A stretch of 64,000 nucleotides of DNA, taken from assembly GCA_022828595.1 (NCBI GenBank), contig JAKGHH010000002.1:38410222-38474221 (forward strand). Direction: 5' to 3'. Made by a program: the position numbers and the translations under genes. This DNA comes from Nelumbo lutea. Lineage: Eukaryota > Streptophyta > Magnoliopsida > Proteales > Nelumbonaceae. The notes beneath the pieces were generated by a model, which was not told the origin of the DNA, did not search any database, and saw only the letters and a list, made by a program, of their open reading frames with translations. Shown piece after piece: positions 32,601 through 41,000 of the stretch (its first letter is position 1; each line of letters opens with the position of its first letter).

Positions 32601-35600
32601 TCACTGGTGCTTGCTTTGTAAGGATAATGGTGAATCTTGCTACCACTTATTAATCTCATGCCCCTTTGTTTCCTCTATTTGGGATTGGTTTCTCTCTTTG
32701 TTTGGTTGCAAGTGGACTCCTCCATCTAACATGCACAGTCTCTTTATCTCTCAAATTGGTAGTTGGACAAAGAAGAGGGGAAGGTTACTATGGAGATGTA
32801 CAAAATGCTGTGATTTTCTGGACATGTTGGGAGGAACAGAACCAAAGATCTTTTCCTGAAAAGGAGAGGAGTATGGAGGTAATTTGATTGGCCCCCAATT
32901 AATTTTACATACACCAGGAAGGGGAAAGGTCGGGAATAAGAAGAGTGGGGCATTTATATTTCGGCCAGCTGGGCATTTATTATATCAGTATGCGGTGTGC
33001 GTCCATCCACTATGCCTGGAGCTACTGGTTTGAGAGGTTTCCTCATTTTAACCTTGAGGACAAGTATGCTATCATCTCTCGAAGAACCGACCAACTGTTA
33101 ATGTTTTCTGTTGAATGAATACTAGTTTCTTTTGTTGATGTTCGAGTGTGTGAACGCTGCTGTAAGTCTGTGAACTGCATGTCAAATTTCTGGGTCATAT
33201 CATAATTATAGAGGTAATCATTGCTAGAGTGGTTCACTGGGTGAAGACCTTAGCCTTTTTTTTTTTACTTTTGCCTTGCTGAATAACTAAAAGGAAGTGG
33301 CAGACTCAACTCCTAGTAGAGCTATTTCCCATCCATTGTAGTCTCCAGCCTCAGGTTTCACTAAACTGAACTTTGACAGCAATAGTGAAGGTAACCCTGG
33401 GCCTTCAAGGATTGGAGGAGTTTTCAGGAATGAGGATAGTGTGGTAACTGCTTTGTTTGTAGGGCCAATAGAAGAGGACTCGCTCTGAGCTGAAATCTAG
33501 GCAGTCTTAGAGGGTGCAAAAAGGGCTAAGGAACTAAATGGTAGCAAATTGGTTGTTGAAGGAGACTCAAAAGCATGGTGTAAAATGTCACTAATTTGTC
33601 TAATACTTTCACGACATATTTCTATTTCTATGGGCACCGACACAAAATTTTACTGGAATTGACATATTCCCCAATGAACATTATGTGGAGTACAAGAGAT
33701 AGCTTCAACAACATATTTCCATCTCTACTTCTATGAGTAGCGATATGAAATTTTACCAAAATCGACATATTCCCCAATAAAAACTACCAGCACTATGTGG
33801 AGTACAGGAGATAGTATTATAACACAAGTTGGTGACAATATTGTAGAGAAATCACTCAAGGAACATAACAGTGACAATTGTTTTGTAGTATAAAGTATAA
33901 AGAATTTCAAAGGTACACAGAAATAGGAAGATGAAAGTTACAATACCTTGTCAAAGTCCTTGACAATCTTAGCTTCTGGAGAAGAATTCTCCTCATATTC
34001 CATCCACAACTCCCTTATTTCATTTGCTGTAAAGGTTCAAGATTTTATTAAAACCAAACTCCTACTATATTTCAATTAGTGAAAAGACTATATAATTCCC
34101 TAGTAACTGCATGTTCAGATCCATATCAATATATTATAATAGAGTTCTCTATTCTTCAAATTTCCACATTTAGAACAGTAAAAGATTCTAAAATCAAAAT
34201 TACTTATCTTGTCAGACTATCATTTTCTAAGATAGAAAACAAGCAGAGGTATAAATTATTTGTCCCTACAAGAATACCTCTTGACCCTTCACAGAACATT
34301 CTACAGTACTGACTACAACTAAAAGAAAAACAATACCTCTTGACCCGCCAAGTAGTTTGCACATGTGATCAAGTGCTTCCTGTTCCATTCGACTTTTTTC
34401 TAGCTTTGGTACTCCATCTGAAGGAGTGATATCTCCAACAATGGCTATAGAAGCAATTAAGAAGGCAGAGGAAATAACATAATTCACGAATTAAAACAAT
34501 GCTTCAGGGCACATGATACAGAAGCCAAAAAAACGTACAATACAGTCTCTATGGAAAATACAAGAAGATGCCTAGCAAGGAGTAGAATATGGTCATTATG
34601 AGAGAGATTTGTTTGGATCATGCTTGTTCAATTTATGAGAGAGGTTGCAGATATGCACAAACCATACAGGAATAAGGGATTTTTTTTATGAATAGAAATA
34701 AGGGAAAATTAGCACATGTAAATAAACTCCTATAAGAACTAAAAATCATAACCAATAAAAAAGAAAACATTTATATCATATTATAAATATACTTGGATAT
34801 TTGTTTTACTGCTTCAATTGCTACAAGTATGATAAGTGCCATGCAATTACCAAAGCACTACTCATAAGAACAAAAAAAGCATTTAGAAATTAGAATACCT
34901 TGTAGGGATGCAAGAAAGAAAAAATTATGAGGGGTTTTCTTTGGGAGTCGGGAGAGAGAAGAAGAGATCACTTGGAAAAATGGGAAAAGTTGCAGAAGTA
35001 AGGAAGAGGGAGGGTTGGGTATCGGAAGTGTGAATAAGAAAGAACATAGCTCTACTAGGGAAATGGATGTTAAAGTGGTCTTTGGAGAGGGAGAGATTGT
35101 GAAGAATATAGCATAGTTTTTGAATGACTAAAAAGATATTTTGGGTTGTATTGAGCACTGGCCAATTACGTATTTGGGAATGTCCTTGGGGGCAATCTTA
35201 AGAACTCTAGCTTCTAGGACCCTATAACTGAAAAATGCAAAAGGAGATTGGATACTTGAAAGAAAAATAATATTTCTAAAGAGGGCAGACTCACCTTGAT
35301 CAGGGCAACCCTTTCCAATCTCCACATTTACTTCCTCTTGGTGTTCAAAGTGTACGCTAAGGTGAGAAACTATTTGGAAAGAAACCTCAAAGGGGCTTCT
35401 TGTGGCATGGTGTAGAGAAGGAAAGAAAAAGATCACTTGGTCAACTGGAAGCTGGTTCGTAAGCCAAAGAAAGGTTTTGGGCTTGGTCACATAAAGGAAA
35501 GGAATCTAGCCTTGCTCAAGAAGTGGCAATGGAGAATGAAGGACCCTAATTCTCTCTAGGCATCTATAATCAGCAGCATCATTGGTGAAGGCACTTTAGG

Positions 35601-38600
35601 CAGGGATAGCTCTTAGTTAATCCATCATTGGGCCAATCACCCTTGGAAAGGTATTACCCAATCCTTGCCTCTATTCTCAAACTTCATCAGTTTCAGTTTA
35701 GGGGATGGCAATCTCATTAAGTTCTGGATGGATCTTTGTTGGGCCACCAATCCCTTGGCAATGGCCCTGGTTTCCTCAGGCCTATCCTGTGATGTAAATG
35801 GTCTCACTTATAATTTTAACTTTCGTACAAGCCTCAACGAACAGAAAATCTTGGATGCCACCTCATTATTTTCCTCAGAAGAAGTTTTCCTCTCCCCCTC
35901 AGTCCCAAACAAAGTCATTTGGCACCTCACCCCAAATGGAGTCAGTCTTCACCAAGTCCTTCCTCCGCTTGCCTACTAGCCCCGCTCCCTCCCTTTTCCC
36001 AGAAAGAAAGGTTTGGCTCCCCTTGATTTCCCCAAAGTCTCCTTTATTTGGAAGGTTGCTCATGAGCACATCAACACCTATGACCTGTTACAGAAAAGAA
36101 GGAAACAGAAGCTGTATATCTCTCCTCACATTTGCTCCTGTTTGCCTCCATCAGGGAGAACCCATTAGCCATCTGCTCATAAACTGCAAGGTGACAAGGA
36201 ATATTTGGCAGTTCTTTCTTGATATCTGTTGGAATGGCAGTTTCTACCAGGTCCCTCCAACAGCATATGTGACTTCTACCAGCAATGGAAGGGAAGCATG
36301 CCGGGGAAGAGAGGTAGTTTCTTTATGAAAGCCATGCTGTCATGTGGGGAATCTAGGAAGAGAGGAACAAAAGGGTTCTTGAAGACAAGAGCAAACAGCA
36401 CCTCAGTGGAAAACATTAAAAGGCACATCTTATTTCTAGTGAAACTCGTGAATGCTCAATGGTAATCTCTTTTTAGGTTATATTCTTAGCAACCTTAACA
36501 GAAACCTTTTTGAGATCCTAAACCCATTCCCTATGGTGGCTCAATCGAAATATATGCTCCCCCAGGCCATCCATATGGGCTTTCAGCAACCCAGCAGTAT
36601 GGATGCATCAGAAGCTGAAGTAAAATCCCTCATGGGCCTCAGAATAGCCAAGTTCTTGCAATTAATTTCTATGCTTGTTGAGGGTGACTCCAGGATCATG
36701 ATTGGCTAGGCCACCAACTCAGATACAGGTCGTTGGCATCTAGTTCATTTTCTTCTTGAAATTAGAAAGATTGCATCTTTTCTTGGCTGCCACGTTAGAT
36801 GGATCCCTAAAGAGCTTAATCAAAGAGCTAACATTTTAGCTAAATCCGGTTAAGAGAGGAATGTTTTGTATAGTGCAAATAGTTTTCCACAGTATTGATT
36901 GGGCTTATCTATTTTTGTTGTAAAACCCCTCCTCTTGTACATCCTCGTATGTACTTCTTTCCTTTTATCTTATAATGAAATAGATACCAAAAAAAGAGGG
37001 AGAGATTGTGGCATGAGGTTATTTAAAGTATTCATGGCATATTAGAAAGTGACAATGTAGGTTTTATTTAATAAGGTATGAAGTTTGTTCTGGGGACTCT
37101 ATATGGTTTTGGGGAGGCTTGTGGCTTGGTAATTCTCCTCTCAAGGACATGTTTCACTCCTTGTTTCCTATCTCTATGTTTAAAAAGGTGTCTATTTCAA
37201 ACTTCATTACACCTCCTATTCTTCCTTTAGGTCAAAGTTGGAGTTTTGGTTTTCGTAGAAGGTTAAGGGATGATGACTCAGTGGGCTATGGCTAACCTTT
37301 TGCAATTACTTAATAAGGTCTACTTGGACCCTCCTAAACAAGATAGAAGAATTTGGGTTCCATATCCTAAGAGTGCCTTCTCTTGTGCCTCCTCTTTTCA
37401 GTCTCTTTGCCAGTCAGACTCCCCCTAGGTTTTCCATTCTACTGAAGTCTAATGTGACCCCCCCCACAAAGTAAGTGCCTTTTGTTGGGAAGTGTAATGG
37501 AAAAGCTATGTTATGTTTGTGCCTTGAATTCTTTGTAGCGACCTGCTTCATGAATCCACTCTGAATTAATTTGAGAAAAACCCAAAGGCAAAATTTCATA
37601 GTGGTTTGTGGTGGATGTGTAGGGCCTGTAGCCCACAACAAATCACCATTGGGGGTGCGGGGGCGCAGCCCCCCACGGTAGTATGGACCCGACCCATATT
37701 CATCTTATAGGTCCGAACTGAATACAAAGAGTCATGTATTTTGGGGGTTTCTTCTCTTGTATACAGAGGTCTGAGTCTTGTGAGAGATGAGTGAGACATT
37801 GGGTGTATTTGGGGCTTAGGGTTTAATGTGAGAGCACAACTCTGTATTTCTTCTCCATTACCTACTACATAGTGGATTTCTATTCCTCCTTCGCCCGTGG
37901 AGGTAGGCTATAAGCCGAACCACGTAAATTTGTGTGTTCTCTGTGCTTGCTTTCTCTTTATCTCTGTTTTATTTTCATTGGAGTGTCATTTCGAATCTGT
38001 TTTCTTGGGTTTTCCTGCAACGGGCTAATACCTTGGACACCTAGCAAAAAAGAAGACCTTTCCTATGCTTATCTCCAAATTGGTGTATTCTTTGCAAATC
38101 CAACAGAGAGCGTTGTTAATCTCTTGTTCATTTATTACAAATATTTGGGAATGATTGTTTTCTTTTCAATGGAGGTGAATTTCCTCTTTGATCCTTCTAC
38201 CTTTTTGTGGCTAAAGAAAAGGGGAAGAACCGTGTACAGATGCATAAGAGCAGCTTTAATCTGGACTATATGGGAAGAAAGGAATGCAAGAATCTTCCTA
38301 GAAAAGGAAAGAAGCTAGGAATCGGTAAAAGAATGTATATTGATGAGGGAAATCCATTGGCTAAAAAATTTGTTCTCACTATTCTCTTTTAATGACCTTT
38401 GGAGGAATTGGATTGAGGTGGCAAGAAGTTCCTCTAGAAAGGAAAAAACAAACACAATTTGGAAGCCCCCTTTAGAAGGGTCTATAAAACTGAATTTTGA
38501 TATGAGCAGCCAAGGTAATCCAGGCTCTTCAGGAGTTGAGGGGTTATAAGGGATAACGAAGGACATGTCCTTGTTCTTTTCTTAGGACTAGTGGGAGTGG

Positions 38601-40851
38601 GAGACTCTACTAGAGCTGAAATGTGTGCAGTTCTGCAAGGAGTTCATATTGCAAATGAGCTGAATATGAATAGAGGTCACATCTTGTGCCTCTCCTAGGG
38701 ATGCTTGTACTGACTGCACATTTATTAATAAAAATTCATTTTTACTTATCAAAATAATAGAAAAGAAAAAACAAATATTTACCAGTCAAAGTTAGGATGC
38801 AATGCAGATATTGGCATCTAATAGCCTCTCTTTGAGAAGACTCTTTGGGGGTAATGGATTCATTAGGCCATCTATCAAGACCACCATGATGTGCTCCACA
38901 TGGTTGACTAGTTTTGGAGGACTAGAAGGTTCATAAAGATATCCAAAAGGTCCTCCAATAGAACCTAAGAGCCTTGGGGCATGCAAGGCCCCTCCTTTAC
39001 TGACCAAAGAGGAATCCAATAACTCAAAGTCGAGAATGAATCAAAACACACCACCTGACTATGTTAATAACTAGAGAATCCACTTGGCACCACTCAGTGG
39101 TTTAAAAGACATGCCCAGGCCCACAAGCAAGGCATATTCCAAGGTATTTGTCTTGCCTAAGCCCAAGCACAGTCCCTTTGAAAGGTGTGCATCTAGTGGA
39201 CCTAGGTGTTTCAACCTAGTTGTTCACTTTTTCAGCTAAGTGGTTCCCAACAAACAACACCCCCCCCCCTTTCTATTGTTGTTCTCTTATCCTTCTTAAT
39301 ACAAAACATTCTTTATCAAATTACATTTGATTCATAATCCTAAAATTACAAAACTAATTTCTTTATATATGGGCCAAAAATTAAGAACCCTCGTATGGAC
39401 TTGCCTCAAGGAGATGGATTAAAGGCGGGGAGGATCAGTCTCATAAAATTACAAATGCAAGATGTTTAACATCACAGTAGCTACCTGAATGAATACAATT
39501 AGGACAGAAATAAATAGGTTAAAAGTTTCGCATACTTGAATTGAGTTCTTGAATACGTTTTAGTTTGACTTTATTTCTACATTTACAGTTTGAATATGTT
39601 TTATACATTATATTTATATATTATAATTTGAGTTCATACGCTTTTTAAAACATCTAGTTTCTTTTAAAATTCAAGTTTGCATTTTTTTCTAAAATTTAAT
39701 ATTATTTTTAACTTAATTTTAAATTCTTTTTAAATTTTGCATCTTGCTTCAAAAAGGTGCACACTTCACATGCAAAAAGCCCCTTGCACTTTTCCTATGC
39801 CTTGTGCTTTTAAAACACTGGCACCACCAAACTTTACCTCTAGATATTTTTCCCTGTATGGTTGTATCAAAAGGATGTTAAAGCTAGTAATTTTAACATA
39901 TTTAGACATAATCTGGGTGCTGATATCTTGACCAAATTAGAATAATATAACCAACATTCCATGGTCAGAAATATTTGGAACGAATTTTAGTTTAAACAAT
40001 GGAAAGACCCGGCCCAAGTAAAGTTACAGAGCTTAGCAGTTGGGATAAAATATTTTTTATTACCAAAAAAAGAAATTTGAGTTATAAAATAAAAAAGATG
40101 CAGCTTCTCACCTTCGGCGATATCATGTACAATTGCCATTTTGAAACATCTGCAAGAAACAACAACCAGGCATTCACTGATCAAAAAAATAAATAAATAA
40201 ACCAGGCATTCTACATTTCTAGAAATAAGGCAGATAAAAGGAAACAATTCAATCCAAAATCCAAAAATTAACAGACAAAATCCCGAACCTGTCCCGGTCG
40301 ATGCCAGGAATATCTGAAGCGATGAGAGCCATGACGCCCATTCGGTACATGTGATCGGCTATGGATTCGGGATCCTTAATGCCCCTACGAACCCATCCAG
40401 CTCTCTTTGTTGTCTGATCAAATCCAAATTCAATTAATCAAGAACCAAAAAAATGCTTCCCGTGCACTTTTCCATTTTTGCGTTCCTCAAATTCGCAAAG
40501 AAAGCAAAGCAATTGAATGAAAACCCAATAAAAGCTCCAGCTTTCGACCCATAATACCTTGAGACGGTGGCAGAGAGTGAGAAAATCGATAGCAGAAGAA
40601 GCGGAGGAGGTGGAGCATTCTTTCTTGGAAGAAGAAGAGGTGGAAGCTGCGTCTCCATTTGCAGAAGCTGCAGCTACAGAAGCATCTCTGTTGCTGATAT
40701 CATTGTTGTTGAGTGGAGATGCTTCGGTTGCCATTCGAAGAAACTTCGTAGTGGAATTGGGTTTTCGAGGAGTATTGAACCTGACGAGTTCGGTGGAAGC
40801 GATGGAAGGGAGGATGAGTGAAGATTTGCAGAATACTCTGCTCCCACTCAT
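19984..40851 (-). CDS. HDDC2: HD-domain 5'-deoxynucleotidase (HDDC2/YfbR family), 8 exons, introns inflated by transposons
   Basis: Joining eight minus-strand exons (40851-40558, 40413-40289, 40149-40112, 34444-34337, 34026-33947, 21619-21583, 20629-20588, 20054-19984) gives 795 nt, 264 aa plus stop. All introns are GT/AG and all phases fit. Residues 1-40 look like an organelle transit peptide with a second Met at 40, then a Ser/Ala-rich linker. The HD domain (about 88-250) shows H119 ([11 protein letters not shown]), H148-D149 (MAIVHDIAE) and D214 (VKDFDK), the expected divalent-metal ligands. The family dephosphorylates deoxynucleoside 5'-monophosphates. Intron sizes are 144, 139, 5667, 310, 12327, 953 and 533 bp. 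Introns 3 and 5 are filled with LINEs and LTR elements. No frame break is seen, so the gene looks functional. The product name is family inference. Confidence 0.92.
20588..20629 (-). CDS. HDDC2: HD-domain gene exon 7
   Basis: 42-bp exon, acceptor gtacag, donor gtaata. Encodes [14 protein letters not shown]. Confidence 0.88.
20840..21180 (-). mobile_element. LINE 3' fragment in intron 6 of the HD-domain gene
   Basis: A T run at 20841-20855 is the poly(A) tail read from the other strand. The minus-strand frame 20984-21178 ([20 protein letters not shown]) is the typical end of a plant L1 ORF2 after the zinc-binding RVT domain. It is 5' truncated. Confidence 0.82.
21583..21619 (-). CDS. HDDC2: HD-domain gene exon 6
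   Basis: 37-bp microexon, acceptor ctatcag, donor gtatag. Encodes [12 protein letters not shown], 12.3 kb from exon 5. Confidence 0.88.
21853..23533 (+). mobile_element. LINE A, left part: ORF1-like region, deleted ORF2
   Basis: A region of charged, broken frames (21853-22302, 22336-22572, 22784-22975) resembles an L1 ORF1 and linker, with low certainty for the 5' border. A lysine/arginine-rich end leads to ATG 23140, which reads MKIVSW, the usual start of the ORF2 endonuclease. Right after this the text jumps to the far end of the RT ([28 protein letters not shown]), so endonuclease and RT core were deleted. An in-frame TAG lies near 23440. The part ends at the gypsy insertion and continues in frame at 28373. 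Confidence 0.8.
23529..23533 (+). repeat. Left target-site duplication of gypsy element 2
   Basis: GGGGT, repeated exactly at 28368-28372. Removing the element and one copy restores the LINE reading frame (IEGGLGVRKL). Confidence 0.93.
23534..23818 (-). repeat. 3' LTR of gypsy element 2
   Basis: 285 bp with TG...CA borders. Contains a GA microsatellite at 23595-23638, longer than in the partner LTR. Confidence 0.93.
23743..24354 (-). pseudogene. Integrase C-terminus and chromodomain of gypsy element 2
   Basis: The frame holds [13 protein letters not shown], the [17 protein letters not shown] (GPY/F) module, [12 protein letters not shown] and a chromodomain-like [17 protein letters not shown]. 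It runs on into the LTR. It is split from the integrase core by a TGA at about 24361-24363, where an Arg codon is expected (CGA to TGA). Confidence 0.9.
23819..23836 (-). other. Polypurine tract of gypsy element 2
   Basis: Minus-strand AAATGAAGGGGGGAT lies directly before the LTR start. Confidence 0.75.
24361..25338 (-). pseudogene. Integrase of gypsy element 2 with two catalytic acids lost
   Basis: 325-aa frame: HHCC finger (H84, H91, C121, C124) then the DDE core. The first catalytic Asp is Asn (residue 154, ISMNFIMG) and the second is Gly (residue 214, VSGRDP). Only the Glu of DGQTEAVN (250) remains. By comparison with element 1, which keeps all three, this integrase should be inactive. 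Confidence 0.9.
25372..25719 (-). pseudogene. RNase H part of gypsy element 2
   Basis: Frame with [33 protein letters not shown] and [11 protein letters not shown], the RNase HI-like core. Bounded by a TAA near 25731 upstream and a TAA after LLGYD downstream. Confidence 0.9.
25732..26181 (-). pseudogene. Reverse transcriptase palm and thumb of gypsy element 2
   Basis: [17 protein letters not shown], the FFDD catalytic box and LGHVV, then [15 protein letters not shown]. Upstream (26182-26400) the frame continues with motif A ([11 protein letters not shown], Gly to Arg in the usual AGYH). At about 26400 some 35-40 codons of the RT N-terminus are deleted with a frame change. Confidence 0.9.
26525..27886 (-). 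CDS. gag-protease frame of gypsy element 2 (453 aa)
   Basis: Longest intact frame of the element. Capsid-like region about 1-160 ([33 protein letters not shown]), zinc knuckle C-x2-C-x7-H-x-C at 215-228, and protease site D296-S-G in [11 protein letters not shown]. The natural start is probably the ATG at 28079-28081 (MTNT, as in element 1), but a TGA about 20 codons in separates it, so the 27886 Met is only the first in the open frame. The frame stops at TAA before RT. Confidence 0.9.
   Translation of the reverse strand: MATRIAKIDFPIFSSGDPTPWILRAERYFDYHETPGQDRVALAFAHLEGEAILWFQWYRRGHPRQTWADFTDAMTVRFGSSGFEDLDENLAKLRQVGSVKDYQMEFERLAMRVQGWTEKALVGSFVGGLKEELRLEVKAMQPTSVINAAMLARLYEDKFSRARKVQRPWGPRARKEQERTTTPNKEEGVLGPGPLVPFKRLTWAEMQARRDKGLCYNCEEKFGPGHRCKKQQAFLLQTDAEQEDDLTGCGESNLGWEIQSNGTPEISLQAFTGLASPQTMRVAGLILGRQVSILIDSGSSLNFITQVLVDKMGLPIQPTTAFTVHVANGNSLSCNSICMGLPLKVQGHQFAVDLYPLHLSEADVVLGIQFLRQLGPVVCDWARLTMDFTSGNSTVHLQGKTCKDPRPISLVTLTKQRGDPDQPIFMHMGSNWTSPSLANSSPDGPRDFQSRLQ
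28086..28098 (-). other. Primer-binding site of gypsy element 2
   Basis: Minus-strand TGGTATTAGAGTC two bases from the 5' LTR; one mismatch to the initiator tRNA-Met site of element 1. Confidence 0.88.
28101..28367 (-). repeat. 5' LTR of gypsy element 2
   Basis: 267 bp. The first base of the element's TG border has mutated (C at 28367 on +, where the partner LTR has A). GA microsatellite at about 28161-28188. Confidence 0.93.
28368..28372 (+). repeat. Right target-site duplication of gypsy element 2
   Basis: GGGGT, identical to 23529-23533. Confidence 0.93.
28373..29554 (+). mobile_element. LINE A, right part: RT tail, zinc-binding domain and poly(A)
   Basis: Continues LINE A in frame. The open frame 28486-29463 (325 aa) includes the [11 protein letters not shown] block and the zinc-binding RVT domain ([29 protein letters not shown]). 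It ends with [13 protein letters not shown] and a stop. A 3' tail with AATAAA-like TCAATAAATATT (near 29515) leads to an A run at 29542-29554. No target duplication was found for LINE A. Confidence 0.9.
29609..31620 (-). mobile_element. LINE B (L1 type), 5' truncated and frameshifted
   Basis: Read on the minus strand: [13 protein letters not shown], the KLDLEKK motif A region, the [11 protein letters not shown] motif B near 31040-31075, the FADDT catalytic box near 30905-30930, then [18 protein letters not shown] (frame 30577-30807) and RNFLWEP. The 3' end is near 29609 (T-rich on +). A MITE has inserted at 29717-29952. Lies within intron 5, in the same sense as the HD-domain gene. Confidence 0.85.
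29717..29952 (+). mobile_element. MITE-like element of the ACCTAGGTAAG family, intact-looking copy
   Basis: Starts GGCCCTGTTCGCTTTCCAG, ends with an inverted relative of it, and has CTTACCCGGGTAAGTG twice near the left end and TATCACTTACCCACGTAAGT near the right. Best-preserved of three related copies in the window. Inserted in LINE B. Confidence 0.72.
31660..31830. repeat. Degenerate tandem repeat, period about 27-31 bp
   Basis: Five to six units each starting TGCRATGA (31676, 31706 and onward to about 31815) with a loosely kept body. They sit at the start of an LTR-like block. Confidence 0.65.
31831..32350 (+). repeat. LTR-like promoter block, possible solo LTR or LTR remnant
   Basis: CTCTCTATATAAAAGGG near 32135 is a good TATA region, followed by CT-rich leader sequence and a GGGAGCCCACGTCATC stretch as in plant LTR leaders. 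GC is higher than around it. No borders or target duplication could be set, and no polyprotein follows. Confidence 0.45.
32440..33600 (+). mobile_element. LINE C, 3' part: zinc-binding domain and RNase H
   Basis: The [23 protein letters not shown] block (read across a frameshift near 32535), [24 protein letters not shown] is the zinc-binding RVT domain. At 33360-33590 an RNase H-like domain follows ([19 protein letters not shown], later [10 protein letters not shown]) with two stops. Between them, about 32890-33290, lies sequence that I cannot place. The element is in antisense to the HD-domain gene. Confidence 0.82.
33613..33817. repeat. Two-unit tandem duplication of about 100 bp
   Basis: 33613-33708 and 33709-33817 share ACATATTTCYATYTCTA, AATTTTAC, GACATATTCCCCAAT and TATGTGGAGTACARGAGATAG in order. 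Confidence 0.8.
33947..34026 (-). CDS. HDDC2: HD-domain gene exon 5
   Basis: Acceptor tttacag, donor gtattg. Encodes [19 protein letters not shown] through DFDK and supplies ligand D214. Confidence 0.92.
34337..34444 (-). CDS. HDDC2: HD-domain gene exon 4
   Basis: Acceptor ctatag, donor gtattg. Encodes [18 protein letters not shown] through [10 protein letters not shown]. It lies 5.7 kb from exon 3. Confidence 0.92.
34490..35149. other. Intron 3 of the HD-domain gene, part without recognised element
   Basis: AT-rich intronic DNA; no coding or repeat signal that I can name. Confidence 0.5.
35150..36995 (+). mobile_element. LINE D, 3' part with RNase H, in intron 3
   Basis: Frameshifted RT end (near 35160-35290), then [15 protein letters not shown] (frame 35665-35979), [10 protein letters not shown] and a zinc-binding tail ([18 protein letters not shown]). 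It ends with an RNase H-like domain ([34 protein letters not shown]). The 3' end is at TAATGAAATAGATACC and an A-rich run near 36985. Antisense to the host gene. Confidence 0.85.
36996..38760 (+). mobile_element. LINE E, 3' part, interrupted by an LTR-like insert
   Basis: 36996-37500 reads as the LINE block before the zinc domain ([19 protein letters not shown], then KVSAFCWEV). It resumes near 38030 with [14 protein letters not shown] sequence, [20 protein letters not shown], and an RNase H start ([17 protein letters not shown]). The element ends in an A-rich tail near 38760. It abuts LINE D head to tail on the same strand. Confidence 0.8.
37610..38015 (+). repeat. Probable solo LTR inside LINE E
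   Basis: The block starts near GTGTAGGGCCTGTAGCCC, has GGGGGTGCGGGGGCGCAGCC, and ends with the CT- and T-rich leader typical of a copia LTR (near TTGGGTTTTCCTGCA). It sits between two halves of LINE E, and no internal region follows. I could not find an exact duplication. Confidence 0.5.
39095..39820 (+). mobile_element. hAT-type non-autonomous element with CAGTG ends, 726 bp
   Basis: Inverted ends CAGTGGTTTAAAAG and CAGTGTTTTAAAAG are flanked by GCACCACT (39087-39094) and GCACCACC (39821-39828), 7 of 8 identical. In intron 3 of the HD-domain gene. Confidence 0.87.
40112..40149 (-). CDS. HDDC2: HD-domain gene exon 3
   Basis: 38-bp microexon, acceptor cttgcag, donor gtgaga. Encodes [12 protein letters not shown] with the HD signature. 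Confidence 0.92.
40289..40413 (-). CDS. HDDC2: HD-domain gene exon 2
   Basis: Acceptor tgatcag, donor gttcgg. Encodes [12 protein letters not shown] through IPGIDRDR and contains metal ligand H119. Confidence 0.92.
40558..40851 (-). CDS. HDDC2: HD-domain gene exon 1
   Basis: 98 codons from ATG (40851) to LCHRLK, with donor gtatta. Carries the putative transit peptide and the first helix of the HD domain ([12 protein letters not shown]). Reading on through the donor meets a stop, which explains the unspliced 137-aa frame. Confidence 0.92.
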
Positions 40852-41000
40852 ATCTCTTTCTTTCTTTTCTTTTTTCTGAACCTCCCCGGCCCTCTGTAGC
40901 GTTTGTATATTCGTTTAAGGGTGTCCATTGGGGTTTAGTTTGGAGAAGATCTTAGCCAAATCAATAAATTACGGTTTCAGAAATCTTTAGACCAAACTAA
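40852..41000 (-). promoter_or_regulatory. HDDC2: Upstream region of the HD-domain gene
   Basis: A GA-rich leader directly precedes the ATG on the minus strand. AATATACAAA near 40900-40910 could serve as a weak TATA box; no stronger signal seen. Confidence 0.35.

Noticed and set aside
33002..33060. [12 protein letters not shown] stretch as the end of a chromovirus chromodomain
   Set aside because: Resembles the FP-x-FNLEDK end of the gypsy elements, but nothing before it fits a chromodomain; the likeness is probably chance.
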